From Psoroptes ovis (Eukaryota; Arthropoda; Arachnida; Sarcoptiformes; Psoroptidae), in the NCBI GenBank assembly GCA_002943765.1, contig PQWQ01000002.1, positions 2,666,001 to 2,730,000 of the forward strand: a DNA stretch of 64,000 nt, read 5' to 3'. The notes under the pieces are model-generated. The model saw only the letters and a list, made by a program, of their open reading frames with translations. It was not told the origin of the DNA and ran no database searches. A program made the translations under genes and the position numbers. Shown one piece after another: positions 38,469 to 50,574 of this stretch; the stretch's first letter is position 1; each line of letters opens with the position of its first letter.

Positions 38469-39995
38469 TTAAAAATATGCAGGATGTTCCATTAAGGAAT
38501 AATATTGTCCATTATAAATGACACCGATTTCTCTTAACATATCACCTTTGATTGTTGCTTTCATAAGCCAATTATAGCAATCATTACTTTCTTTATCTTT
38601 TTCTAATTTATCAATATCGATTATTTTTGATTTTAATCGTTCCAATATAATACCAATATCTTTAATTGTTAAATGTTTTTTATGTTGTGCAGATAATTGA
38701 TCAACAAGTATTAAATAACGTTCACATAATTGATGTTGTTGTTCATCATCATCATCATCATCATCACGTTCTGTGGTTGTTGTTGTTTCAGTTTCAGAAT
38801 CACTATTAGAATCACCATCAATCATATGTCCATTAATTAGACTCATTAAAGATATGTTTTGTTTATTTGAATCCGTATTCATATCGATATTTTTATCAGT
38901 ATCCATAAATCTTACATGACCTTTTTTAGCTTTAATATTTGATTGAGCATCAATAAATTGAGCCTGACTTGATGAACTTTTTTCAAACGGTGATGTTGCA
39001 ACATTTGTTGTTGTCGTTGTTGCGGTCGTCATAACGGTGGTTGCTGGTGAAATTGTACGTGTTAAATCGAGTATTGGTGATGTGCCGACTGATTTACTAA
39101 CTTTGATTGAACCACCATCACGATGTAATGAAGAACAATGAAAATCACAATATGAAGTGAGATCATGAGCTGAGCTAAAATCATCAATTAACGCTCGATC
39201 AATGAATGAAAAATCATCAGCAGATAATGTTTTGAATGGCAGTGATGATTTGTATGCTGCTAATTGGTTTATATTTCTAATTCCTTTAAAAAATGATTCA
39301 TATGATGCTTTTGCACGACTGGAACTTGGTCGTGGAAATGTTGAGCTGTACACTTTATCTCTAAATTGAGCATATGAAGGCTGTGAAGACAATTTCCATG
39401 AAGGCTCTTCAACAAAATCACTTAAATATTTATATTTATCATATTCCCATTGTAATGTGACTGTTATAAAACCTTTATCATCTTTTATTGACCATGCCGG
39501 AGATTTACTGGTCAATTTCAAAGAATTTATTGTATCACATACAATTTGAGGAATAGCTGATAATGCTGTTTAATTGATTAAATAAAACAAAGACGTTATT
39601 AATTTTGAATAATTATCAAAAAAATTTTCAAAATTCACCAGATTTAAGTGCATCCATACCAGGCGGTTGCCAATTTTCATTTTCACGTAATAATAGAAAG
39701 ACTGTATCCTTTTCAGCTGATAAAAAATATGAATCATCTTCAACTTCGGTACCATCATTTTCATGTAGAACACGAAGGTAATGATAATTATCATAACCTA
39801 ATTTTTCAGCTCCTCGTAATTTGAATTCATTTAAATTTGAGGCAGTTATCGATTTGCGTATTTGTCGATCAGAAGACCATACTTTATAAGGTCTACTTGG
39901 CGGTTGATTTGCTGTATGCTTGTTTAAAAATCATTACAAAATAGAAAAAATTATCAAATCAAATAAGATATTCAAATAATTACCAATCGAGACAT
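38469..39995 (-). CDS. CIDE-N domain protein, DFF45/DREP family
   Basis: Related to the caspase-activated DNase inhibitor and Drosophila DREP proteins, which pair through CIDE-N domains. Exons: 39984-39995 (only four codons, MSRL), 39639-39918, 38469-39565; phases fit, 462 residues. Residues about 11-95 form the CIDE-N fold: RPYKVWSSDRQIRKSITA, EFKLRGAEKLGY, LRVLHENDGTEVEDDSYF and DTVFLLLRENENW, with the acidic EDD patch. A middle region of Ser/Thr repeats and a seven-Asp run follows. The end has CERYLILVDQLSAQH, ILERLKSKIIDIDKLEKD and WLMKATIKGDMLREIGVIYN, which may be a helical C-terminal domain like that of DREP2/DFF45. No nuclease motif is seen, so it is not the DNase itself. Which DREP is unclear. 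Confidence 0.8.
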
Positions 39996-41655
39996 GGCAG
40001 TATTTTTGTTGATGATTGAAAGAATAATTCAATTCATTACATATAAAAATAATTATTCAATTAATTTGATCAACATTTTTTTTGTTTTTCAAAGTAATGA
40101 TAAATCAACGGATTATCATTATTGTTGAAAAAAAATTAATCTAGTAGTTAATGATTCGGAATATTGATGATAACAATAAAACGGAAGCAATAATTCTTAA
40201 AATTTTAAATAACATAAACAGTGTTCATATTTGCACAGATTTTTCATTTTATTTCAATTAAAAAATTAATCAAAACAATCAGTTTGATATTAATAAAATA
40301 AGACAATAATTTTTGATTAAATTTTCAGATAAAATATTGAAAATCATCAATTTTTATTGGCTTCTCCTTTTTATTCTTATTCTTTTACATCTTTTAAATT
40401 CAATTTGTCGTCTGAATGACCTGAAAATCCTATGTATCGTTAGTTCATATTATTATTATTATCACTATTAATTCAATGTCTAATACTCATAATATTGAAC
40501 CGCTGAGTATTAGGTCAACAAACAGCAACAATATCTGAATCAAGTTCGGTTATCGTTCGATAATATCATCTATTATTATTATTGTATATAGACATATAAA
40601 ATAGAAATTTCAGTTTCAGTGCATCATCTTTCGATATATCTATTTCCGATGTAAAAATTTATATATAAACGAATCATCTTATATATATAAATCTATCGTT
40701 CATTAGATGTATATATGGATGCTTGTTCCATGTTTGTTCTTGGTCTGTTGTTTAAATAGAAACCAATGGATGATGATGATGCCGACAAAATTTAAATTGT
40801 TGTCGTTGGTAAAGTCAAATTTGTTTCAAATGATGATGATGATGATGATGATGATGTTTGTACAATGAAATAAATTTATTTTCTTATTCCATTTTTATTG
40901 CAGAATAATCTGCAATATGATGCGCCAAAAAAAAAAAAAAAAGAGAAAAACAACAAAATAAATAAATAAAATAATCATCATCATAATATTTGATTGAAAA
41001 ATATATAATTTTCATCTTGAATCATTATTATCAGTATTATTCAAGTTAATGTGCGTGATTCGATTAGTAATGAAAGTAGTAATGTTAATGATGCTGATTA
41101 TAATAACAATAATATTGAATCTATATCATGTTGACCAAAACAATTTGTTTATTTATTTTCTAGATTTTTGGCTTGTTTGTTTCCCACATTACATCCATAC
41201 AAAAAATACATACAAAATCCAATCTGAAAAGATGAAGAAATAATACAGATGAATATACTTTGATGATACTTTGATACTTGGTAATTCTTAATTCATATTA
41301 TTCAAGAAAAGAAATGGACTTTTGTCAGATTGAAGATTTTTCATTGAAGAGATTTGTTCTTCTTGGGATTTAATGATGACGAAATTTCTCGAATTTCGTT
41401 GACCGACGATTATAAATCTATTTTTCCGGTTCAATGTCCATGTGTTGCAGCTGATAATCGGTCGAATTTTATTGACTTGCAATGAGATGAATGATTTGAA
41501 AATGAAAAAAATGAATTTTTTTGGGCAAAATTCAAATTTAAATTTTTCTCAGTTTATACATGTAAAAATTCAGCCCAAGTGATACTTGTATTGTATATTT
41601 TAGGCAAATTTCTTTTTTTTTTTCGGTCGACTGATTTTTGTTTTTGATTTGAGTT
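39996..41655. other. Divergent intergenic region CIDE-N gene / PEX14
   Basis: No gene was seen. A GAT microsatellite lies at 40831-40856 and an A run at about 40928. The head-to-head promoters must lie here. Confidence 0.5.
40831..40856. repeat. (TGA/GAT)n trinucleotide microsatellite
   Basis: About nine perfect units of TGATGATGA type in non-coding sequence. Confidence 0.9.
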
Positions 41656-42447
41656 ATGATTTTTGCCGAAAATCAAAATCACAATATGGATGCTAATCAA
41701 GTTTGTATTATTTTTCGACATTTGATTTTAATTAATTATTAATCATTAAATTTGTCAAATTAATTTTCCCTTATCAAATAGATTCCTGAAAAATTAATTA
41801 ATGATTCTAGTCAACAACAACTGCAACAACAAAATGGCTATGTTATGATACGTAAATATTTAATTAATTCAGCTGTTAATTTTTTGCAAAATTCTCGTCT
41901 TAAATTATCTACAAATGATAAAAAACGAGAATTTTTAATTGAAAAAGGATTGACAAACGATGAGATTGATTTTGCATTTGAATTAGCTATACGTAAACCA
42001 TTAAATGATCATACTATACAAAAAGAATTGGATGAACTTTCAAATTTAAATGAAACTGCTAAATATTCACGACCATTATTTATTTTGTATCAATTTTTAA
42101 TTTGGAGTGGATTTTTATATGGAGCATATACAATTTATTGGCAAAAAATTCATCCTTATTTATTTAAAAATAAACGACATATCACTACTGAAGAGAAAAT
42201 TTATGAAAACATTGAGGAATTGAAAAAACAGATAAATGAATTAAGTTCAAACTTATCAATAGTACATGAATTCATTACAACATATTGCCGCTTGAGAGAT
42301 GATTCGACCATGAAAATAAAATCAGAGTTGTCATCGATCAAGGCGCTGCTTGTGAATCGTCACCAATTTCCATCTGTGCCTAACATTCCAAAATGGCAGC
42401 TTTCATCAAGCAGCATCACCAATAATGATAACACAAATAGCGAATAA
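41656..42447 (+). CDS. PEX14: Peroxisomal membrane protein PEX14
   Basis: Docking subunit for PEX5-cargo at the peroxisome membrane. Exons 41656-41700 and 41782-42447 encode 236 residues (or ten fewer if ATG 41686 is used; a stop lies just upstream of 41656). The conserved N-terminal domain reads LINSAVNFLQNSRLKLSTND then KREFLIEKGLTNDEIDFAFEL, matching the PEX5-binding helices. A membrane segment (PLFILYQFLIWSGFLYGAY) and a short coiled coil (EEKIYENIEELKKQINEL) follow. The protein is much shorter than vertebrate PEX14 (about 377 aa), because the region between domain and membrane helix and the C-terminal tail are reduced. It is tail-to-tail with the esterase-like gene. Confidence 0.92.
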
Positions 42448-42723
42448 TATTATATGCAATATATTTTGTGATTTTCTATTTTATCAAGTCTTCCACTAAT
42501 CAATATGAGTAACAGCGAAAGGTTTTGAAAATGAATAAATAATTCAATATCATCATATTTTTTATATTAAATGAAATTTTATTTACAAATAATTATTTTA
42601 CAAAATAAAATGAGATTAAATAAAAATTTTCCGATTATGAATCAATGTAATGATAAATATTTATCATTTTGTATATTTACAAAATAAAATTTGTAAAAAG
42701 TTCAAAAAAAATATGATGTTTGA

Positions 42724-44524
42724 TTAACAATTTTCATTGATTAATCGTTTGATGTGTTCACATGATTTCTTGCACATTTTGCCTTTGAATGATTCTAACA
42801 ATATTCGGCTTAATATGAAAACCATGACAATAAATATTGTGAAAATGGCAAAAAATAATGTGAACAATATTGAATCTTGTGACCATTGTCTCCAAAAACA
42901 GTGATTATGTTTCGATGATAATCGTTTCATTTCAGCTCGAATTTCAATATAATGATTTGATGATAAATATCTTGGTGCGCCATTCGATGCGAATTGTGAG
43001 AATAATTCAATCATTTGATTTGAAATTTTTCTATCGCTAGCATTCGATGTGTATGGGTTTTTGAATGCTAAACCAAATGCTAAAAGAACATCATCACCAT
43101 GAATGGATGAATTGATGAATTCTGGTGCAATCGAAAACGATGGCTTGTAATCTACTTTATATTTGTAAATATTTCGCAATCTGTAATTGTCGCTGTAATA
43201 GATTTGCTGTAAAAGAGCATCATATTCTCGCATATGTGAATCGATCAATAATTCTGAGCAAAATTGCATGTAATTGTCACGATCAGTGATAATACCTGAT
43301 GCTCGATAATTTTCAAAATGATAATCATCGCCATAGAACATTTGTAAATCTTCGCGAACAATTCGTTCAAATTCTTTTTGGCTAATGTTATTTCGAATAA
43401 GTTGTCCATAGAAAATTTCATCTAATGCCAAATGTTTGATCAAGCAAAGATTGCCTTCAAATTGATTAGAGCCCAACATGATACTTTCAACGTTTTTGGA
43501 GAATTTTCCTTTTCTGATAGCATCCAATGGTTCATCATCAATAAGATCAGAATCAAGGAATGGTTTCCAACCATGACCACTTTTTTCTAAAATTTGTTCA
43601 CCTGGTAACGTTTTCAAACATTCAACATCATTACAATTTTGGATTTCGACTACTTGTTGCATTTTTTCTTCGTGCTTATTATCGAATACCCAATGACCGA
43701 CGGCTATACCACTCATGAGAATAGCTCGATTAAATAATGGTTCTGGATTTTCAATTTGTGGCGAGCTGAGCAATATTGAGATGGACATTGAACCGGAGAA
43801 TCGACCAAATACGGTTACATCTTGAGGATTGCCGCCAAAATTTGCAATATTTTTGTTAATCCATTTAAGAGCGGCCAATTGATCCCAAAGACCGGCATTA
43901 TTTTTTAGGAAACCAAATACACCAACTCGATATTGAACAGTTACAACAATAACTTTACCGATTAATGCCAAATAAGAACCGTCAAATTGTCTGGCGTCAG
44001 CAAAATCATAACCTTCACCAGGAAGCCAAACCATTACTGGCAACGGTTGTTGATGATCAACAATTGGAACATAGATATTCAAGTAAAGACAATCTTCAGA
44101 AATCTACAATTATGTGAATCATAAATATCAAAATCATTAATATTTTTACAGGAAATAATTATTATCGATGATTACTTACATTATGAATTTGGTCGAAATC
44201 AAGTAATGGATTAATAGCTTTAGCCAAATGTTTCATTTGCATACAAGTTGATTTCAAATGTTTGGCCACAACGAATTGTTCACTTGCATTTGATAATAAT
44301 TCTTTTGGTTTTTCAAAACGATTTTCACCGATTGGTGCTTGTGCATACGGTACACCGAAGAATTGATAAATTTCACCATTATTATTGATTGTTGATTGTT
44401 GACCGATTAATTTACCGGATGTTGTCGGTACGATTGGATCCAAACGGATCGGATCATTACTAGCATTACTCAATGGTAATGCTGATAAAATAATAAACTG
44501 TAATATGAATAATAAAAATTTCAT
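42724..44524 (-). CDS. Cholinesterase/carboxylesterase-like membrane protein lacking the nucleophile serine
   Basis: Alpha/beta-hydrolase of the carboxylesterase-B family. Exons 44180-44524 and 42724-44103 give 574 residues. A signal peptide (KFLLFILQFIILSALPLSNA) is followed by GVPYAQAPIGENRFEKP, EDCLYLNIYVP, GVFGFL, LWDQLAALKWINKNIANFGG and DVTVFG. The nucleophile elbow GESAG reads GRFSG, placing Phe217 where Ser belongs. The oxyanion HGGGF is LPGEGYDF. The acid (Glu in NQFEG) and His (IHGDDVLLAFG) positions are kept. Near the C-terminus is one membrane helix (SILFTLFFAIFTIFIVMVF) with a short basic Cys-containing tail. This suggests a non-catalytic cell-surface relative, as in neuroligin, gliotactin, glutactin and neurotactin. 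Which one is unclear. Confidence 0.88.
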
Positions 44525-47500
44525 GTTGAATAATAAATTTTTCGAATAAATTTGTGAAAAAATTTATTTTTATTTAGAATTATATTTATTCTTAATTGTT
44601 TTGTTTTCAAATTGTGAATGATTTTGGTCCAAGATTTCAACCATCCTTATATACTTGATGATGATGATGAAGATCATTCAGCCAGTGAAGAACAATCACA
44701 AGAAATCACTTAAAACATACCATAATCACATTGATACTTTCGATTTAGCAAAAGAAAAAATTGTGGCGCCCTTTTTCTTTCTATGAATATACATCGATAA
44801 AAAATGATGTTCAAGTTTAAAGTAGAAAAAAGTAGGAGTGAACCATTCATTTATTTATTCATTCATTCATCCATTTATTATTATTATAAAACAATCTGGT
44901 ATTCATTGAATCAAATGAATATAGAATGAAAGCAATGAAGAAAAAAAATATTTTACGTCATGATTTTGTTTTTTTTTAAATTTCAATTGCAAAACTGGTA
45001 TTATAATACTAATGATAGTACTAATAATAATGAATTATCAAAAAAAAAGTGAAAAACTCATGATCTTCACTTTTGTACTGATTTCATTCTTAATCATCAT
45101 GAACAATATAATACCAAATAATATTGTCTGAAATTATTGTTTGGAAGTTGATTGACCTGTAATGATTTTTTTTCTTAATGGCAATAATTTATGGTTGAAT
45201 AATAATAGAGTTTCGTTGTTTTTCGCTTTTCATTTGTTTGTTTTAATAATTTTGTTTTCAATCATTATTATGTATACATCACTTTCATCTTTTCCATTGT
45301 CAAGGTGAAATGTAATCATAATTGGTAATTATTTTGAAATGAATGTGAATTGAATGCATTTGAATGATTTGTTTTTAGTGCATCTCATTTCGTTTGTTTT
45401 GTACATTGTTGATTTTAATTATTCAATCGATTTTGTTTTGATGTTTGTTTTTATTTTTGTAATTAAGGAATTGGAAATGAATAATCCTTCAATTTATTTC
45501 CACATTCTCCACAATGTACAAATTTTATTGCGAAATATTGAATTGTTTTGAAGAAAATTTCACAAAAAAAGCTATCACAAAACACACGTGTTGTCACACA
45601 TGACTCACACTTATTTATTGCGATTCTATTTTGAAAGATTACTCAAGTTCATTTATCTAATGACATAAGCGAGCATCAATTGTTGACCTTAGGTCAACAA
45701 TTTTAACAAAAAGTACATTATCATTTCTTTAGAAAAAAATGAAAAATGAAATAAAACACCGATGAAATTTTGTACATTCCAATGAACTTTCGTTAATTCG
45801 AAAAATAAATATAGAAATATATATCGTTCATTTAATTCAATTCTAAAGCATCAATCATAATGAATAAACAAATAAATAAATAATTGATACATAGGTTATT
45901 GTTCGTTATGAAAATTCTAAGTTTTATTCGATTTTTTCTGGATAAATAAAAATAAAAATCCTGTTTACATAACACATAAGATAATAAGTTCGAAGTATGA
46001 ATGTTATGTGATTTACCTTCTTCTTCATTTGAACCTTACTATTTTAAAATAATTTGAACATTTTTCAATATTTTTTTCAAATGAAAACACGATGTACATT
46101 TTGAATATTCAAATGAAACATGCAAAGACCGACGACCCTAGAGTTCAACGACGCCCTTTTTAATTGATAAATTTTTTATTTGAAAAAATTTATTTTTATT
46201 TATTTTGCAAGAAAAAACACAAATTAAAATGAAATGTTTCAAATTTTGATGATAAAAATAATAATAAAATTTTCCAGGTAAGTTAATGTACCTTTGTACA
46301 ATCAACTTTTATTCATCAAGAATTTCGTTTTATTTAATTTTTTTCAAAGAAATATATTGAATTCATTTTTTCAATTATGATGATATCATATTTTGCATCC
46401 AAGATCGTTTTGTATTTGAAGAAGAAAGAAATGAAAAATTCAAAATGATTTTTTTTGCATTGATCAAAAATAGATTGTGTCTTATCTTATTCAATTTGAA
46501 TGAAGAAGAAAAAAGAAAAAAAAATTCATCAGAAAATGAAAATACCAGATAATTTCAAGTGACAAAATCAATGAAGATATATATGTAAACGATATCAAAC
46601 GAAAAAAGACATTGTACTAGCTTTATCAAATGGATTTTCATGACCTTGCATCAATATCATCCGAAATAAATAAATGAATAAATATCAATTCAATATAGAA
46701 GAAAAGAAAAGCTTGAAATAACCTTGATAGTTTTCCATTCGATTTCGATATATATCTTTCATCAAAATGATTGGCCTAATTTTTTCTTCTTCTTTGATTG
46801 ATTTAATTATTGAAGATTCATATTATAAAAAATTTAAATTCTCAAAAAAAGACATTTCGCTTACATAATGTGAATGAGAATTGTTCATAAAAGTAATTTG
46901 AAAAAAAAATTTAACAAACAAGCAAAACAATTTAAATTTTTTTTTCTCCAATAAAATTAAAATAAATAAAAAATTAAAAGTTTAATCAACCAAGAATTAC
47001 CTTGAAATTATTGCTATTATTATCATTATCATTTATTCAAAAATATTAATAATAAAAATATTCAGAAAAAGAAAATTTTGAGAAATTTGGAATTTCATTA
47101 TTTTGAATAATTTCGAATGATCAATGATTGATTGTGTTCTTCTGTGCATCCATCCTTTTTTAAAATCCCATTACATTCATCATAAACATTAATCACAAGA
47201 CATGGAATAATTTGCATTTAGAAAAATCGAAACAAATCAAGAATGAATCCTTTCATTTTCAAAGCCTTTTTCAAATGCAAATTAGATGCAATTTATTGTA
47301 ATTTATTCTTATAATTTTCCTTTTTTTTGCCTGTCAAAAGTTCTCGTTTTGTTTTGTTTATTTCTGCATAAATATGAAATTATTTACACCTTCACACACA
47401 CAGTAAAATGTACTTTTTTGTGCAAAAAAAATAAAAATAAATTTTGCATGAATTGCTTTTTATTTTCCTTTGAAAACCATTAAATAAGTCAGAATGATTT

Positions 47501-49806
47501 ATCTATTTAGATCTGTGATCAAAGATAAAATAGAATCGTTCAAATTAGTGAAAGCAATGCTAACGATGAAGACGACATGATAATGATATTGACCGAGGTG
47601 ATGAAACCAGTAACCTTGACGTCATATCATTTGCTTAAGAAAGAAAAGTGATATTGAAAAATGAAAGGGTGAATATCCATTTTGAATTTTCAATGATGTT
47701 ATTGAACGGTACAAAATGTACTAGTATTATGGCCGAATGATGATGATTAAGAAGATGTTGGACAAGGTATTAAATTTTTGATTATTGATTTTCATTTTCG
47801 AATGTGATTCACATGTATAGAACTGGTTTTTTTTAAAATTACTTTCGGCCAAACCAAAAGCTTAATTTCAACTCTTGCATTACTTGAATGACCTTTGATT
47901 TCTGATTACATCATCGGAATGAAATTTTCTTTTCTTTGAAAGCGAAAAAGTGCAAAAAATTATACGAAATTCTCGTACGAAAATTTCATTTAAATTTTAT
48001 TTACAAATAATTGCATCGAATTTCACTTATCTTTGCTTATTTTGCATGTGATTTTCTGCTTTTTCAACATCGATTCAACATTGATATTCATTGATGGGTA
48101 AATTTGTTTTTTTCAGGGCAAAAAAAAGATGAAAAAACCGTTTTGAAATTGAAAAAAAATTACTCATCAGAATTTAAATACTATCAAATGTGATAATGAA
48201 ATTTCATTAATCAATGTATCAATCAATCATTAATAGAACGAGTGATTTGAGAAAATTTTTAAAAATTTAAATATTTATTCATCTTTTTTTTTCTTTCTTT
48301 AAAATGACCTTGTTTTTTCAAGGAGAAATATTTCCATTCACAAGAATTAATATTATCATTATCATTATTTAGATTAATTCCAATGAATATAAATACATTT
48401 AATGATCATTTATCTAACCGAAACGATATATAAATATGATAATCACAATTTTTTGAAATTATAAATTTTATTTTGATTATCTTCAAAAAAAAAAAGAAAA
48501 AATTTGTTTGTTTAATCCTCTTTTTTTATTTGATTTTGATTTTATAATTATATTTTTTGTTTCACTTTTGTTTTTAAGTGAAATACTCGATAATGAATTT
48601 AATCATAATCAATCGATCGATCGATTGATCGATCAATCAATCAATATTTGATCGAAAAAATGATTGAAAAATTTATTTTAATAAATGAATTTTCATTCAT
48701 TTTTAACCTTTAATCATACCATTAATTCAATGTTATTCGATTATCTTTGTATTTTGATATGAGTCGTTTTGAAATGAATTTTCGCTGCTTTTGTATTATC
48801 AATTTATTGAATTCCCAAAACGGCAAATGAAAAGCATCATTTGATTATGATTTGATTTTTTGATTTAATTTTTCTTTGATTAAAATTGGATTTAGATCAA
48901 ATAAATGAATTAAAAGTCTGAAAAAAAATAAACGATTGAAGGTGAATGAACTTGATTCGTCAATTTTGTCAATTTTCAAAAAGAAAAAAAAAATTCGATC
49001 TTTATTTCAATTTTTTTTCTTTAAATTGCATTCATATTATCGTACAATTGTGATAACAACTCAAATTTCAAAGTGAAAATTTTTAATTTGAAAATTATGA
49101 TCAGCGAAAAAGTTGCAATTTTTTTTTGAGTATTTTGCTTAGTCAACAAAATAATGAATTTGAAGTCCATCATATCTATGCGATTTGATATTGAATTTTG
49201 GTGTTTTTCATTGGAAATGATAAATCTAAAAAATATAATTTTCAATGAATTTCATTGATTTCTTCGTTTCTGGATTCATAATTAATAATAATGATGATAA
49301 TAACTATAATAATATAATAATGATAATGTTATATAAATGATTGTATTGAAATATTTTTTTGTTCTAATAATGTCAATGTCATAAATTTGATAATGATTTA
49401 TATTTAAATTTTGATTTTCATATGTGGATACGTTGTTTTACTGACCTTGATCAAAAATTTTTGAAAATTTAAATAAAAAAATCATTACTACAAAAATCAT
49501 ATCATATCGATAAACGATCATAATTCATTGTAATTGATAATTTTAGGAGAAAAACAATAATTATCATGGATAAAATGTATCATTATGAATTGATAATCAA
49601 TTTAATAATTCAATGCATCATTGATTATTGCATCGGTGTGTAATATGTGATAACGAATAATTTGAATGCCAAAAGAAATGTTTGAAAAATTGATGCAAAA
49701 AATTTTTTTGTACCCAAAAAACTACGAAATCTTAAATTTTCCATACGATAGATGTCTCAGTCTGGCAGATAATTTCCATTAATTTTTTCAATTTTTTTGA
49801 AAATTT
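44525..49806. other. Long intergenic region without supported genes
   Basis: About 5.3 kb, very AT-rich; the short frames on both strands are low-complexity. TGGCGCCC at about 44764 could belong to the esterase-like promoter. A GATC/GATT palindromic tract (GATCGATCGATTGATCGATC) lies near 48613. A GC-richer spot (GACCGACGACCCTAGAG) lies near 46127. No RNA gene was recognised. Confidence 0.5.
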
Positions 49807-50574
49807 TCAAATTTTATCTGCTTCAATCAAATCTTTTATCATAAAACTTGATTTCTTTTGATCATTCTTGATTTTATTGCCATTATTTTCATTGATTATT
49901 GTTGTTGATTGATGATTTCGTTTAATTTTTTCATATTTTTGTTCTATATTAATGTTCATCGATGACCAATTAATCCATTGATTCGGTAATTGATTAACAT
50001 TATTTTGGACTATATGATCATGATTATAATTATGATAATAATTGCGTAAAATTCGATTAATCGATGAAATACTGGGCAAATTATCAATTGTACATATTTT
50101 ATCATTATAAAGTTTTTCACGTATTTCCCATGCATACAATGAATTGTTGGCCATTTTATATTCATATATTTTTCTCGTTACTAATGGCGTTGATACGCGA
50201 GGTTTACTTCCACCTGATATTTGATGATAATTAATTGAAAATTTAATTTCTAGAAAAATTAGATTAATATTCTACTTACCGATTGTACCAGGTAAAATTG
50301 AACCAGTTTTATGGAATTTAGTCAAAATTTTGCTAACACATCCATGTGATACTAATAATCGTCGGCTAATATCGCATGGACGAAATCCTTTCAATGATAA
50401 TGCCAATATTTGTATACGTGAATCAAATGGCAATGGTTTACCATTGCTAAATGATCCACCTAATTGATTGGTGCTAATGTTTATGTCTAAATCAGATGTT
50501 TTAAGCCATTTGTTCAATAGATTTATATTATGAATATTACTATCAAAACAATCCTTATTATTTTGACTACCCAT
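49807..50574 (-). CDS. Divergent paired-domain (Pax) transcription factor
   Basis: Sequence-specific nuclear regulator with a paired DNA-binding domain. Exons 50280-50574 and 49807-50213 give 233 residues. The domain spans about residues 34-155: NQLGGSFSNGKPLPFDSRI, RPCDISRRLLVSHGCVSKIL, TGSILPGTIGGSKPRVSTP, LYAWEIREKLYND and LPSISSINRILRN. ILPG-IGGSKPRV-TP is most like Pax1/9, Pox meso and Pox neuro. No homeodomain follows, which fits that group. Near the end FMIKDLI resembles an octapeptide/eh1-like Groucho motif. It departs from family consensus at several usual positions (SFSNGK for VFVNGR; FDS for NAI/DVV), so it is a fast-evolving member. An alternative N-terminus is possible through an exon at 51103-51206 spliced to 50486. 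Confidence 0.88.

Noticed and set aside
44525..49806. Possible genes or RNA genes in the 5.3-kb gap
   Set aside because: Short frames lack any family resemblance; no tRNA B-box, snRNA or repeat array could be recognised by eye.
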